The notes: generated by a model from the sequence alone, not told the origin. Positions 1 through 9,780 are shown, counted from the first letter of the stretch. The stretch is DNA of 60,000 bases from Adiantum capillus-veneris (GCA_014529385.2 CM043952.1:60121619-60181618), one strand, 5' to 3'. A program made the numbers and translations.

Positions 1-170
1 AGATTCCATCAGGGGAATTTTCCAGTGCATTTAACCTATTTTTCATATTTTTGACATTTTTCACTTATTATTTTTAAGGAATTTCCAACAAAAGTAGGTA
101 GGGCAATTTTGCTAAGAAAACATATAAGCGAACCCAAGTTAGCACTAAATGGCAGAAGAGGCAGCAAGAG
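1..170 (+). repeat. Left terminal inverted repeat
   Basis: It matches the reverse complement of 1091-1256 with small indels. The match runs from AGATTCCATCAGGGG at the window edge to GGCAGCAAGAG near 170, and may extend leftwards out of the window. Confidence 0.75.
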
Positions 171-1090
171 CTCCCCGCTCAACAGGCGTCTTCTCAACAG
201 AACCCATCAAGGACCATCAAGACCCCTTGGCGTTTTTGGATTGTCCATCCTCGCCTACCCTCAGACCTGGCGTTTTCTAGCATTGCTTGATCGCCAGCCT
301 CACCAGCATTACCTAGCGACTGCAGATCCCCATCATCGCCGGCAATCCCAGCTTTGCTAGTGTTTTCCAAATCAGCCCATCAGCGTTTTTGCTTTGCAGC
401 ACCAGATCAGTCTAGCATTTTTGCTAGCAACACGAAGGCATCAGCGTTTTTCATTTTCAGCCATTGCCACGACAGAAAAGGCAGCGTTTTCAGCTTATGG
501 TACAGCAGTAGAATCAGCCCCAGTTGGTTGCAAAAGATCCCCAATTTCAGCCCATAAAACCGCAGCCAAACGGTGATTTTCAGCCACCGAAACAGCCCCG
601 AAATTCAGCAGTTAGAAGACCACAGATTTCAGCCCTAAAGTCGTCGTCGTCGTCGTCATCGGCATAGTCCCTGGTTGCATCAGTCCATTGCATCGTCATT
701 GTACCACTTTGTGCAATCAATAAGTAGACCACTCTCGCCGACGAGAGTGGGGCCTTCGGAGGAGGGTTTTACAACGTCTCTGGTGTTGTATCTCTCTTCT
801 GTCTCTATCTCTCAGTCTCATACACTTGCACGCACAGTGTCCATTCACTTTGTTTGTGATCATAGCACTTTCCATTAAGAACGGAAGGCTCTCCCTTCCA
901 TAAGAACTAAAAGGGACCTTGAGCACAGTTCGGAGCACTCATCTTGAGCAAAGAGCAAACAATCATTCCGCTGCACCTAACAGCGATGAGGTTTCTGATG
1001 AAAAACGCTAGGGTGCTGAGGATCTTGCTTGGAGGAAAAACGCCACCAATATCTTGCTGAGAGAGAGAGGGGGAACCTGCGACCTGTGTT

Positions 1091-1256
1091 CTCCTTGCTC
1101 TTCTGCCAATTAGTGCTAGCCTAGGTTTGCTTATATATTATCTTACCCAATTTGCCCTACTCAATTCCTAACAAAAGTCACTTAATAAATAAGTGAAAAA
1201 TGTCAAAAATAGGGAAAATAGGTTAAATGCACTGGAAAATTCCCCTGAAGGATTCT
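1091..1256 (-). repeat. Right terminal inverted repeat
   Basis: It is the inverted partner of 1-170. It is followed by two copies of GATTCTGATG (1251-1270), which may be the outermost TIR bases or a local duplication. Confidence 0.75.
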
Positions 1257-1448
1257 GATGGATTCTGATGGGAATGCTTATGATCATGCTGTGTGCAACC
1301 AAAGGATATGCATCTACACTAAGTGCCTGGGCATGCACTGTCTGCGAACAGACTCAAAAAAGTGCCAGAACACTTGCTAATCTAGACTGACTAGACTGAC
1401 TCAACCCTTGTCATGATGTAGCTTGTCCACGGACAAATAGGGTCGGAT

Positions 1449-1462
1449 GTGTCACGTGACAC
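1449..1462. promoter_or_regulatory. 14-bp palindrome containing a G-box
   Basis: GTGTCACGTGACAC is a perfect palindrome centred on CACGTG, the core bound by plant bZIP and bHLH factors. It lies in LTR-like debris. That it is used is inference. Confidence 0.3.
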
Positions 1463-1517
1463 CTGTAACACCAACACACGTGAGAACTGTAAATAACTCA
1501 ACTAAACTTGAAAGGGC

Positions 1518-1556
1518 GGGGGGGGGGGGGGGGAAGAGAGAGAGAGAGAGAGAGAG
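1518..1556 (+). repeat. Poly-G run followed by (GA)n
   Basis: About 16 G residues precede about 11 GA units. Similar (GA)n tracts sit in related LTR pieces at 9362 and 10155, so the tract probably travels with the LTR family. Confidence 0.9.
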
Positions 1557-1983
1557 TCGACACGACACGACAGAGTTCCGAGCGGAGTTGCACTAGCCCC
1601 AACGATTGGAGTCCCTTCCACTATTTCTTTATTATTACTTTGCAAGAGTACAATGTCCAAGGGTCCTCTCTCTCGCAGTGCTCCCGAGCTCATCTATTGA
1701 GAAGAGAGGCCATGGCACTTATCTGGCCAAAAGCAGTAACATGAAAACTCTAAACCAAAAGATACAACCGTCGAGAGATTCGTGCTCTGCTTCCAAGACC
1801 TAAAATACTAGAGTGAGGCCCCAAGGCACATATTTAAGGCGGAGTACTGGCAGTAGAAATAGCAGATCTGATGGTTGCTTGCAAAAACGCAGGTGGCAAA
1901 GCATTCCTTCGCGATGGAAGTAGTCCACATGTTGGCGCCACCCCCTCTTGCAGGCACATTTGCAGAAACGCTGATGTTTTCCT

Positions 1984-1997
1984 AAAAGGAGGGGAAA
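1984..1997 (+). other. Candidate polypurine tract
   Basis: AAAAGGAGGGGAAA lies immediately before TGTAACAAATTG, the expected order of PPT and 3' LTR on the plus strand. No intact interior survives to the left. Confidence 0.4.
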
Positions 1998-2437
1998 TGT
2001 AACAAATTGCTGACGTGTCAAAGCCTAAAGAATTGAGCCAACTTGCAGATGTCGGTCGAGGGGCCTAAACCCTAAGAAAAACAAGTAACTGAAGAAGAAG
2101 TCCTACCAACTTATGGGGATCCTGTCCGATGGGGCCCCAGTGACATAAAGGGATTAAAATAAAGCGAGACTTACACATACACGCGCAAAATCTGATGACG
2201 TCGCAGCTGTACGGCGATTTCCGAAAATTGCGCTGACATGATGACGTGGCAGGCTGTACGGATTTCCGCGTTTTGCGTTGGCTGATGACGTGGCAAGCTG
2301 TACAGATTTTTGTAAATTACGCTGGCAGCTTTTGGCATTGCTTTTCGGACTAGAAGCTTTTGAGTTTTAAAGGCTTTTCATTGTAACTGCTTTTCAGGCC
2401 AAGGGCCTTTAAATATGAGATTAGGGCTCATTCTCTG
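1998..2437 (+). repeat. LTR, U3 part, interrupted by a Ty3 insertion
   Basis: The segment starts TGTAAC after a purine tract, contains triplicated 45-bp units and stops exactly at the CTCTG duplication of the element at 2438-8819. The sequence on the far side (8825 onward) supplies a TATAAAG core and a U5-like tail in the same orientation. Together these read as one LTR split by the younger element. The assignment is an inference from order and shared motifs. Confidence 0.5.
2193..2328 (+). repeat. Three tandem ~45-bp U3 repeats with ACGT cores
   Basis: Units begin TGATGACG at 2193, 2239 and 2283 (periods 46 and 44). They share TGATGACGTGGCAGGCTGTA-type sequence. TGACGT is the core of plant bZIP (TGA/as-1-like) sites. 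The sense-strand start of the neighbouring Ty3 LTR (complement of 2903-2926) also contains TGATGACGTGG, so these look like multiplied LTR enhancer units. Confidence 0.6.
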
Positions 2438-2926
2438 TGTAACAGACTTGGACACTCCAAGTCAAGAATCAATCGCGACAACACCAAATAACCACTTCAA
2501 AACAATTCACAGATCACAATAGATTTGCACTGGCCCGGCGGAGTTCCGTGCCTAGAGATATTGGCCCCAAAGATTGGCGCCCCTTTTGGTATTTCTTTTT
2601 ATATTAATCAGATCAAAGTACAAGAGAGTGGCTAGGGTTTCACTCTCAGACTCTGCGTCCAGATGCTCTGAGAAGTGAAGCCCTCTCCTCATATTTAAAG
2701 GTACAAGGGATGCCCAAAAGCAGAGCCCCAAAAGCTTACAAAATAAAAAGCATAAGAGCTCAAGAGCTCTTCTCTCAAGTTCTCCTTTTTTTTGTTAAAA
2801 AGCATTCTCTTCAAAAGCGAAATTCGCGTCGCATCAATTTTTTTTTTATTTTTTTTTTTTAATTCAGCCTCCACAATTTCCGGAAATTAGGGTTTCTGCT
2901 ATCCGCCACGTCATCACTTTGTGACA
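2438..2926 (-). repeat. 3' LTR of the Ty3 chromovirus
   Basis: This 489-bp LTR is bounded by TGTAACAG and TTTGTGACA. It is close to 8303-8819, which is 28 bp longer through insertions in the A/T-rich part and near the end. The outer end carries CTTGGACACTCCAAG, an imperfect inverted repeat. On the minus strand TATAAAAAG (2595-2603) is a plausible core promoter. Confidence 0.93.
2595..2603 (-). promoter_or_regulatory. LTR TATA box (left copy)
   Basis: TATAAAAAG on the minus strand precedes a conserved block GGGGCGCCAATCTTTGGGGCC (complement of about 2560-2582). The same order recurs in the other LTRs of this region, which suggests U3/R core promoter function. Confidence 0.45.
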
Positions 2927-2940
2927 TACCCCCCTCTTGA
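2927..2940 (-). other. Polypurine tract of the Ty3 chromovirus
   Basis: On the minus strand TCAAGAGGGGGGTA abuts the start of the 3' LTR, the position where plus-strand DNA synthesis is primed during reverse transcription. Confidence 0.85.
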
Positions 2941-3511
2941 AAGCATTGTAATCGACCGCGATTACGCCTGCAAAACCGACAGAAGCCATAAACCGTCTTA
3001 GCAGACACTGACTATTAGTACATACGTACTAGGAACACACATCTAGCACATGTACAAAATCGACAGTCACATCACACGACATCACAGGACATCACATGAC
3101 ATTCAACATTCATTCAGATCTTAGACCATGATTTATCGGCAATGTAGCTAGCAATCACATCTAGGTCCAATCGGGACCTCAACGATGTCCGATTGACTAA
3201 CCCCATTGCAACCATGTCTATTCGAGATCAATCAAACCAAAATGCTGCAGTCATTTCGGCTATCAGTTCCTGCACTCACAAGAAGTCAAGAACAAATCAG
3301 TATCATTATCAGGAATTCCATTTCATAAAGTTATCCAGCAGAATACTGTCAGCTCTCAGTATCCCTGAAGCTCAAAGAGACGTCAGTGACTCTAGTATCT
3401 AAATCAAGGCATCTGTTGACAAAGGAGTGGAGTGACTCCCCTCTTGTGCATCCCACTGCACCAGATCTTCGGCCAAGCTGAATTTCTGGGTTCCGTTTGG
3501 AGTAGACTATG
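2941..3511 (-). other. 3' untranslated region of the Ty3 chromovirus
   Basis: These are 570 bases between the last coding codon and the PPT. I see no conserved protein here. Short direct words (ACATCACA repeated near 3070-3105) are the only visible structure. Confidence 0.6.
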
Positions 3512-4036
3512 CTAAACCAAAACATCGACGTAAAGTTTCACAATCCGAGGAGTATCTGCTAGGTCCTCCTCCTCCATCCACTTCGCATCAAATGCAGGAA
3601 AGTTCTTGAACTTAACCAAGAACCGCCTTCGGACTTTACCTTTCTTCGTATCATTATGTGCCAAAATCTGTTCAGGAACAAGGATCTCCTCGTTTTCTTC
3701 CACTTCGGGTTGCTCATCAGGCACATCACCCTTAACAGGTTTCAAGAGACTCACATGCAATGCATTGTGAATCCTCCAAGTATCTGGCAGTTTCAATCGG
3801 AAGGAGACATCATTTATCTTGTCAGTGATCTGCAAAGGTTCGTAGTATCGCATACTAAGCTTTGGAAAAAGCCTCTCCTTTCCCTTTTTCTTTCGTAGGC
3901 GTGCCTTCTCAAAACGTAAGAGCACCCAATCATCCTCCTTCAATTTCAAGTCGCGACGATGGCGATCCGCTGCCTTTTTCTGTTGTTCTTGAGACTCCTG
4001 CAAAGTCTCGCGAACCTTGGCAAAAGCAGTATCCAA
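3512..4036 (-). pseudogene. Integrase C-terminal part with chromodomain-like tail
   Basis: This 174-codon minus-strand segment contains the Ty3 integrase C-terminal region: a QKKAADRHRRDLK stretch, a DWVLLRF strand and a degenerate GPY/F module (MRYYEPLQI, with Pro-Leu where GPF is usual). It then has the HNALHVSLLKP motif. The last 50 residues (FLVKFKNFPAFDAKWMEEEDL) resemble a chromodomain, which in chromoviruses directs integration through histone marks. It is cut off from the integrase core by stops near 4040-4080. Confidence 0.85.
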
Positions 4037-4080
4037 ATCTCGCGAATATTCATTCGCTTCCGATATTTAATCTTTCGTGC

Positions 4081-4705
4081 TCAGGAAGGATGGAACCTTC
4101 GCAGCACTTTCAACAATCTCACATGGCGTCTTCCCCGTCGAAGAGTGTATCGTGTTATTGTAGGCAAATTCCACCCCCATTGAGTCTTCTGATCCGATAT
4201 ACAAGACTTCAATAAATCTAAAATCACTGAATCGCCAATCTCAAATTGCCCGTCAGTCTGCAAGTGGAACGATGACAAGAACTGCAACTGCGTGCCAATG
4301 TTCTCCCAAATTGCCTTCCAAAACAAACTCATAAATCTGGGGTCTCTGTCAGAGACAATCGTCTTAGACGTGCCATGTAATCGAAAAATCATCGTGATCA
4401 TTCTGTGTAATCGGGATATCAAAAATGAAATCCATTTCAATACTTTTCCAGGGGCAGGTAGGTATGGGTAAAGGCTTTAACAATCCCTGTGCCTTATGCC
4501 TGTCAAAATTGACCTTCTGGCATACTAAGCAACTACGCACAAACTCTTCCACATCCTTTTTGAGTCTCGGCCCAAAGAAGTATCTCTCTACCCCCTTCAT
4601 GGTGGTAGCAATGCCGCAGTGACTCGTAAAAGGTGGACAGTGGCATTCAGTCATGACCTTTTTCCTCAACGGTTGTGTAACGCACAACATAGTCTTTTTC
4701 ATCAA
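4081..4705 (-). pseudogene. Integrase zinc-binding domain and partial catalytic core
   Basis: Frame 4705-4364 has the zinc-binding half (SCLVCQK, then GLLKPLPIPTCPWKSIEMDF). Frame 4440-4081 carries IVSDRDPRF and TDGQFEI, holding the second Asp and the Glu of the DDE triad. The segment between them is shortened and the usual first-Asp motif is not visible, so the core cannot be catalytic as it stands. The two frames overlap by a frameshift near 4400. Confidence 0.85.
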
Positions 4706-5527
4706 GTAGCCTTCCCGAAGGGAGTATCCAGCTCTGTCTCCCCATCCCGTATCCGTGTTAAAATATTTGCAAAATCTGTATCTGTGATATACTGATCGAC
4801 CATATCCTCGAAGCTCCTATGATGTATCGCGGAAATAGCCAGAACCAACGGCTTCCGAGACAAAGCATCTGCCACCACATTCTTCTGTCCGTGCACATGG
4901 AGAATCTGGAAGTGAAACTGTGACAAGATGTTCGCCCACCGCATCTGCTTTTCCGAAAGCTGCTTCTGTGACAAGAAGTAGTGCAAACTCTGATGGTCTG
5001 TAAAGACAATCCGCTCCGAATAGGTAGTGCCGCCACTCGGTAAGAGCATGGATCACTACCAAAAGCTCTTTCTCATATATCTGTGCTGTCATCTCCGGCC
5101 TAGAGAACAATCGGCTCTCGTAAGCAATGACATGGCCTTCTTGCATCAAGACCGCACCCAGACTACGACCACAAGCATCACAATATACTTCAAATGACTT
5201 TTGCAAGTCTGGCAAAGTCAAAACAGGTCTTGTAGTCAATTTCTCTTTCAAGGTCTGAAAGGCAGTCACCTCTGTGGATCCCCACGAGAAAGGTACTCAT
5301 TTCTGTGTCAAGATATGCAAAGGGGAAGCAACCTCTGCAAACTTTCGTATGAACCGCCTGTAGTACAAACACAATCCCAAGAAGCTTCTAACTTCATGGA
5401 CATTCCTCAAATCGGGCCAATCACGGATAGTCTCTATCTTGGCCGGGTCCATTTGCACTCCTGCTGTTGACACAATGTGTCCCAAAAAGTGTATCTCTGG
5501 TAGGAAAAATTGACCTTTTCTTTGCAT
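4702..5527 (-). pseudogene. RNase H and RT connection domain
   Basis: Minus-strand pieces in sequence give FLGLCLYYRRFI (RT thumb/connection, 5527-5297), FEVYCDACGRSLGAVLMQEG (RNase H start with catalytic Asp) and TDHQSLHYFL / NVVADALSR (RNase H end). This is the usual Ty3 arrangement directly after RT. At least two frameshifts (about 5050 and 5270) separate the pieces. Confidence 0.88.
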
Positions 5528-6148
5528 TAATCACTAACGTGTGATCTCGTAATGCCTGAAAGACTTGAAGCAGATGATCTCTGTGTTCTGCCTCATTCTT
5601 GGAGAAAACAATGATGTCGTCAAAGAAAGTGTCAACAAATAGCCTGTACTCTCGAAAAATCTTATCCATCATTCGGTTAAATGTCGCAGGAGCATTGGTT
5701 AAGCCAAAAGGCATCACCAAAAACTCAAATAACCCAAAAGTCGTCTGAAAAGCTGTCTTGTAGACATCTCCTGGCGCTATCCTAATCTGATGATGTCCAC
5801 TCTTCAAGTCAATCCTACTAAAGCACGAGGATCCCTGTAACCTGTCGGGTGTAACCTGTCGAGTATATCATCGATCCTAGGAATCGGAAATATGTTCTTG
5901 ATGGTGATTTCGTTGAGAGTGCTATAATCGATGCACATTCTCCAAGATCCGTCTTTCTTCAAAACCAACAACACTAGAGAGCAATACGGTGAAGTACTAG
6001 GCTGGACAAGAACCTTTTCCAAGAGGTCTTTCATTGGGTTCATAATCTTATCATTCTGTACTCGGCTCGCACGGTAAGGTGGCCGATTCGGTGGCGTGCT
6101 TCCAGGTATCAGATCAATGGTTTGATCTTCAGGCCCTCTGAAAAGCAA
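5421..6148 (-). pseudogene. Ty3 reverse transcriptase
   Basis: The fragment 6148-5804 has the RT entry region (PPNRPPYRAS, then KKDGSWRMCIDYSTLN). The fragment 5807-5421 has KSGHHQIRI, MPFGLTNAPATFNRMM and the active-site FFDDIIVFSK with both metal-binding Asp residues intact. A frameshift near 5805 joins the two. The fold and motif order are those of Ty3-type RT, which copies the element RNA into DNA. Confidence 0.93.
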
Positions 6149-6149
6149 T

Positions 6150-6480
6150 CGGCATGAGTGTGGAGGAAAATCTTGGCGTTCTTTTGATCAGGTCAAAACA
6201 TATTCAACCTTTATCCATCGTTCAGTTCTCTCCCAAAAGAATGAGTAAGAAACTAAAGTTCATCAAGTACAATCTCTAAGCCCTTCATTTATCAAAGTCG
6301 CTTTCTCGGCCCGGTAGTCAACCACAGCGTAGTTCTAGTGGTACCAAGGGATTCCGAGTAGAACGTCACTCACGTGCCCTGAACACCCCTGTCATTGCAA
6401 ACGAAGTTTGCCAATGCTCGGTGTAATGGCAACATCCCATCCGGGTGCCAGTCAAACTACCTCCGCCTGTGGCGCCAGTC
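6150..6480 (-). pseudogene. Aspartic protease region, decayed
   Basis: On the minus strand about 6370-6300 reads as DVLLGIPWYH, the end of a retroviral-type aspartic protease, between gag and RT as expected. The catalytic D-S/T-G motif is not readable in any continuous frame, so this part is badly damaged. Confidence 0.5.
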
Positions 6481-8229
6481 TGTCGGGCGTAATTCCAAAT
6501 CGACTCGCCAATTCCAAGTGAAAAGAAGTTGGCCTTGGCTCCTTCAAAAGAGCTTCCAAATCCTTCACTTTGCCCCAAAAAGCGGCAAAGTTTGTACTTT
6601 CATTCATTTCTTTCGGTGCAAGTCCCACGCCATGTGGTACCAGTTTTGCTTTTCTATTTGCCTTTTCTGCCACGTTCCTCAGCTGCTCTCGAACTCTCAG
6701 GCCTGTCGTCGTCTTTATCATTCTGTTCTTTCTGTGCCTTTTTATGGCACTTCGCGGAGATATGTCCATGTTCCCCGCATCCAAAGCACTTCCCCTCTCT
6801 GATGAAGCGAGCTCTCTCCTCAAGAGTAAGCTTGGGTCGTGCATCCTTTTTCACTGGGTTTCTCTTTTTCTTTCTACTTTCATTCCCAGAAGTCTGTTCG
6901 GCTCATTGTGTCATGGCCTCATATGTGGGGTAGGTCAGACTGCCAGAGTGAATGGCAAAGCCCCGCTTCGCATGACTCCTCAACTCCTTGATAGAAGCTG
7001 ACTTCTGTTCCAAGCAGTGATCTCGGATCTCTGTAGGTAGACCCAAGGTAAACCGCTCAATCTGTTCTCTGAACGAGATCTTCTTGAATGAAGAGGCGGG
7101 TAGAAAAGAGCTCTAGAATCTTTCACAATAAGCATTGATTGTATCTTTCTTGGTCATCCGAAGATGGTTCCAAGCAGCTCGTACATCTCGTTCATATTCT
7201 TGCGTCAACCAAGAAGAAATAAAAAGCTTCTTAAATTTCAGCCATTTAACTGGCACAGTCTTGTTTAAAAGAAGCGTGGACCACCAAGTACGAGCATTCC
7301 CCTTAAAGTAAGAGGCAGCTCTCCGAATCTTGGAGTGCTCTGAATAGCGTCCTCCTGCGAAAGCGATGTCAAACTGCTATATAAAAGACAAAGCCTTGAA
7401 GCATCTGAGTATCCTGAAAAAGTATCAAACTTGATCGAGTGGCCACCTTCCTTAAACTCTCGGACTTTCTTGCTTTTATCTTCAAGAAAGTCATACTGGT
7501 TAGCTTTGGTAAAAAAAATTCTTCTTGTTCGCATAAAAGTTTCCGTCATCGGAATCTAAGCTGTCTGTAGACGAGTCCTCAGTAGAACTGTCAGTCTCTG
7601 GGCGAGATGTAGCCTTCTTTGCCTTTTTCTTGCCCTTTTCGAAGCTTTGTTTCTTGCTTCGCTTTTTTGCTTTTCCTGTCTTCTTCGCTCGAGTCTGAAG
7701 AGCTAGAAGAACTGTCAGAAGAAGAAGAAGAAGAAGAAGAACTGGGTAGGCCTTCAAACTTGACGCGCTTCTTCAGTTTCTTTGCCTTGTCGAATGTCAA
7801 CCGACGACCCAAATATCCCAGGAAGTCAGTGCCTTCCTTCTGCTTTTTGCCATGCTTTTTGTCCTTCTTTTGCACGTCGAAAAGCTGAGCAATCCGTGCA
7901 TCTACCACGTTCTCCAGTTCCTTCTCCGTATATTTCTTGGAGGCAGAAGATTTCTTGAGAGCGGGTTTCGCGAGTGGTGTTGTGGTTCTTTGCCACTCCA
8001 TCTGTACCTCTTCCAAAGAGGTCTAGTTCATATATTTTGCCATCTTCGGGTCTTTGGCAAAATTGAGCATCATCTTTGTTGCATCGCCAATCAATTGACG
8101 ACACTCCATCTCTTGCTGCTCCGCCTAAGTAGGCCTAGGCGGGCCATACTCCGTGCCGGAATCTTCGTGGTGATCCCTGCCCGCATCTCCAGATGCAGAG
8201 GGAGTCGACTGATCATTGCCTGAAGCCAT
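6452..8229 (-). pseudogene. Gag with Ser/Lys-rich N-terminus and CCHC zinc knuckle
   Basis: The likely start is the ATG at 8229-8227, 60 bases after the primer site. The N-terminal third (8016-7591) is Lys-rich with a polyserine tract and an acidic DSSEED end. A capsid-like (Retrotrans_gag) region lies around 7500-6960 but is frameshifted. The CCHC knuckle (CFGCGEHGHISAKC, CX2CX4HX4C) lies near 6795 and is intact. Gag packages the RNA in virus-like particles. Several frameshifts interrupt it. Confidence 0.8.
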
Positions 8230-8289
8230 AGGTGCCGCGGAAAAAAAAAAATCGGGGATCGAATTTCCCGTAGAAGAGAAATCGCCCGT

Positions 8290-8301
8290 GCTCTGATACC
8301 A
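8290..8301 (-). other. Primer binding site, initiator-Met tRNA type
   Basis: The minus strand reads TGGTATCAGAGC, the complement of the plant initiator methionine tRNA 3' end, one base inside the right LTR. It fixes the minus-strand polarity of the element. Confidence 0.92.
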
Positions 8302-8302
8302 C

Positions 8303-8819
8303 TGTAACAGACTTGGACACTCCAAGTCAAGCATCAATCACGACAACACCAAATAACCACTTCAAAACAATTCACAGATCACAATAGATTTGCACTGGCC
8401 CGGCGGAGTTCCGTGCCTAGAGATATTGGCCCCAAAGACTGGCGCCCCTTTCGGTATTTCTTTTTATATTAATCAGATCAAAGTACAAGAGAGTGGCTAG
8501 GGTTTCACTCTCAGACTCTGCGTCCAGATGCTCTGAGAAGTGATGCCCTCTCCACATATTTAAAGGTACAAGGGATGCCCAAAAGCAGAGCCCCAAAAGC
8601 TTTTAAAATAAAAAGCATAAGAACTCAAAAGCTCTTCTCTCTCAAGTTCTCCTTTTTTTTGTTAAAAACAAGCATTCTCTTCAAAAGCGAAATTCGCATC
8701 GCTCATCTTTCTTTTTTTTAAATAAAAAATTTTTTTTTCAACCTCCGCCATTTCCGAAAATTAGGGTTTTTGGCAGAAATTAGGGTTTTTGCTATCCGCC
8801 ACGTCATCACTTTGTGACA
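8303..8819 (-). repeat. 5' LTR of the Ty3 chromovirus
   Basis: A 517-bp partner of 2438-2926 with the same ends. It has an extra AATTAGGGTTTTTGGC-like duplication near 8759-8790 and further T-run changes. The TATA-like TATAAAAAG lies at 8460-8468 on the minus strand. Confidence 0.93.
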
Positions 8820-8824
8820 CTCTG

Positions 8825-9286
8825 GCATGCATCCTCGAGAAGGTGCAGAGTCTGGAGTACCGGCTTGTACTTTGATGATGCACTATAAAGAAATACCGAA
8901 AGGGGCGCCAAGGTTTGGGGCCACTACTCTCTGGGGTGGAATTCCGCCACTCCGTGTCGCGTGTCGCCTCTCTCTATTTCAGTTCAGTTGTTATTGAAGT
9001 GCTAAAAGTATGTTCAATCTGTTCTTTTCTATTGGCACGTGGTCCCCGTGCATGCTTCCTGGAGAAGGTGCAGAGTCTGGAGTACCGGCTTGACAAACTT
9101 TGATGATGCAATATAAAGAAATACCGAAGGGGGCACCAAGGTTTGGGGCCAATACTCTCTGGGGTGGAATTCCGCCACTCTGTGTCACGTGTCATCTCTC
9201 TCTATTTCAGTTCAGTTGTTATTGAAGTGCTAAAAGTCTGTTCAGTCTGTTCTTTTCTATTGGCACGTGGTCCCCGTCTTGTGACA
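8825..9286 (+). repeat. LTR, R/U5 part, tandemly duplicated, continuing 1998-2437
   Basis: Two near-identical units (about 8825-9049 and 9050-9277, period about 225) each contain TATAAAG (8884, 9112), the block GGGGCGCCAAGGTTTGGGGCC or its variant, and a tail ending GGCACGTGGTCCCCGT. The same order appears on the minus strand of 10080-10822, which identifies it as LTR sequence. The segment begins at the insertion point of the Ty3 chromovirus. Confidence 0.65.
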
Positions 9287-9323
9287 AGAACTTGTTGTTG
9301 AAGGTGATGCGCCCCAAACTCTG

Positions 9324-9335
9324 GCGACTGATACC
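9324..9335 (-). other. Degenerate primer-site-like motif
   Basis: On the minus strand TGGTATCAGTCG abuts the LTR-like segment at 9336. Nine bases match the initiator-Met primer site seen at 8290 and 10067. Confidence 0.4.
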
Positions 9336-9358
9336 ATGTGAGAGTGCGCATGTGCGGA

Positions 9359-9421
<63 letters not shown>

Positions 9422-9780
9422 CTCGTGTGTGGAAGAGGGGGCGATCAGCCCCCCATGACTACCATAACAAGAGGACCCGTACAATGATCAGATGATATCT
9501 ATAATGCGAACCCCCCTAGCCCCATATATACGAGTGCCCAAGGGAGTCCATATTGAGCGGGCGGCCGCCCCTAATATGGGCGGTCGGACAAAGGTGCAAC
9601 CTATACATGGGTGGCTAGCCCAGAAACATACTAGCCGTATAAGTATGTCGTGGACCTACGTGAAGCAACAGAGTGGTGTAAATACACCGTCGTGCCGTGT
9701 CGACTCTCTCCAGTGAGTTTGAAGTTTTTGTTCGTATGTTGCTATTGATTTTCTCACTTGGAGTGTCTAAGCCTGCAACA
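9336..9780 (-). repeat. LTR-like segment with long (GA)n tract
   Basis: It is bounded by TGTGAGAG and GCCTGCAACA, with a primer-like motif outside the left end and a pyrimidine run CTCCCCC outside the right end. Both fit a minus-sense LTR lying between two interiors. The right end shares a CTTGGAGTGTCTAAG-type stretch with the outer end of the 2438/8303 LTRs. Orientation is uncertain because that stretch is nearly palindromic. Confidence 0.5.
9362..9417 (+). repeat. (GA)n microsatellite
   Basis: About 28 GA units inside an LTR-like segment. The Arg-Glu and Ser-Leu repeats translated from it are not genes. Confidence 0.98.

Larger units (their letters stand above)
1..1256. mobile_element. Non-autonomous DNA transposon with long terminal inverted repeats
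   Basis: The first 170 bases reappear inverted at 1091-1256, for example AGGGGAATTTTCCAGTGCAT at 11-30 against its complement near 1226-1245. The 0.9-kb interior has no transposase-like frame. It carries scattered GGCGTTTT/CAGCGTTTT words (about 228, 271, 381, 441, 483, inverted at 1003 and 1037) and a short GTC repeat near 643-660. Long TIRs with a non-coding interior fit a Mutator-like or foldback non-autonomous element; the superfamily is inference. The left end coincides with the window edge, so the full TIR length and the target-site duplication cannot be checked. Confidence 0.75.
1257..1997. other. Non-coding stretch with LTR-like debris
   Basis: No gene is visible. The stretch holds a G-box palindrome, a poly-G/(GA)n tract, and a 1575-1660 segment resembling the core of the LTR at 2438-2926 (GAGTTCC, then GCCCCAACGATTGG, then TATTTCTTTATTATTA). 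It ends in a purine tract at 1984-1997 directly before an LTR-like TGTAAC start. Confidence 0.5.
2433..8824 (-). mobile_element. Complete Ty3 chromovirus LTR retrotransposon, decayed coding region
   Basis: Two direct LTRs (2438-2926 and 8303-8819) are bounded by TG and CA and flanked by perfect 5-bp duplications CTCTG (2433-2437 and 8820-8824). A minus-strand primer site lies inside the right LTR and a polypurine tract inside the left LTR. Between them, on the minus strand, are gag, protease, reverse transcriptase, RNase H, integrase and a chromodomain-like tail, the Ty3 order. The reading frame is broken many times and the integrase core lacks part of its N-terminal half, so the copy looks immobile. 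Confidence 0.95.

Noticed and set aside
7619-7888. Plus-strand frame with poly-Glu
   Set aside because: Shadow of the polyserine gag frame on the minus strand.
3512-8229. Endogenous pararetrovirus instead of an LTR retrotransposon
   Set aside because: LTRs, TSD, integrase and chromodomain-like tail are present; no movement-protein or coat-like frame was seen.
9292-9495. Open frames rich in Arg-Glu or Ser-Leu repeats over GA/CT tracts (also at 12063, 27164, 31000, 33625 and 55564)
   Set aside because: They are translations of dinucleotide repeats without any flanking domain.
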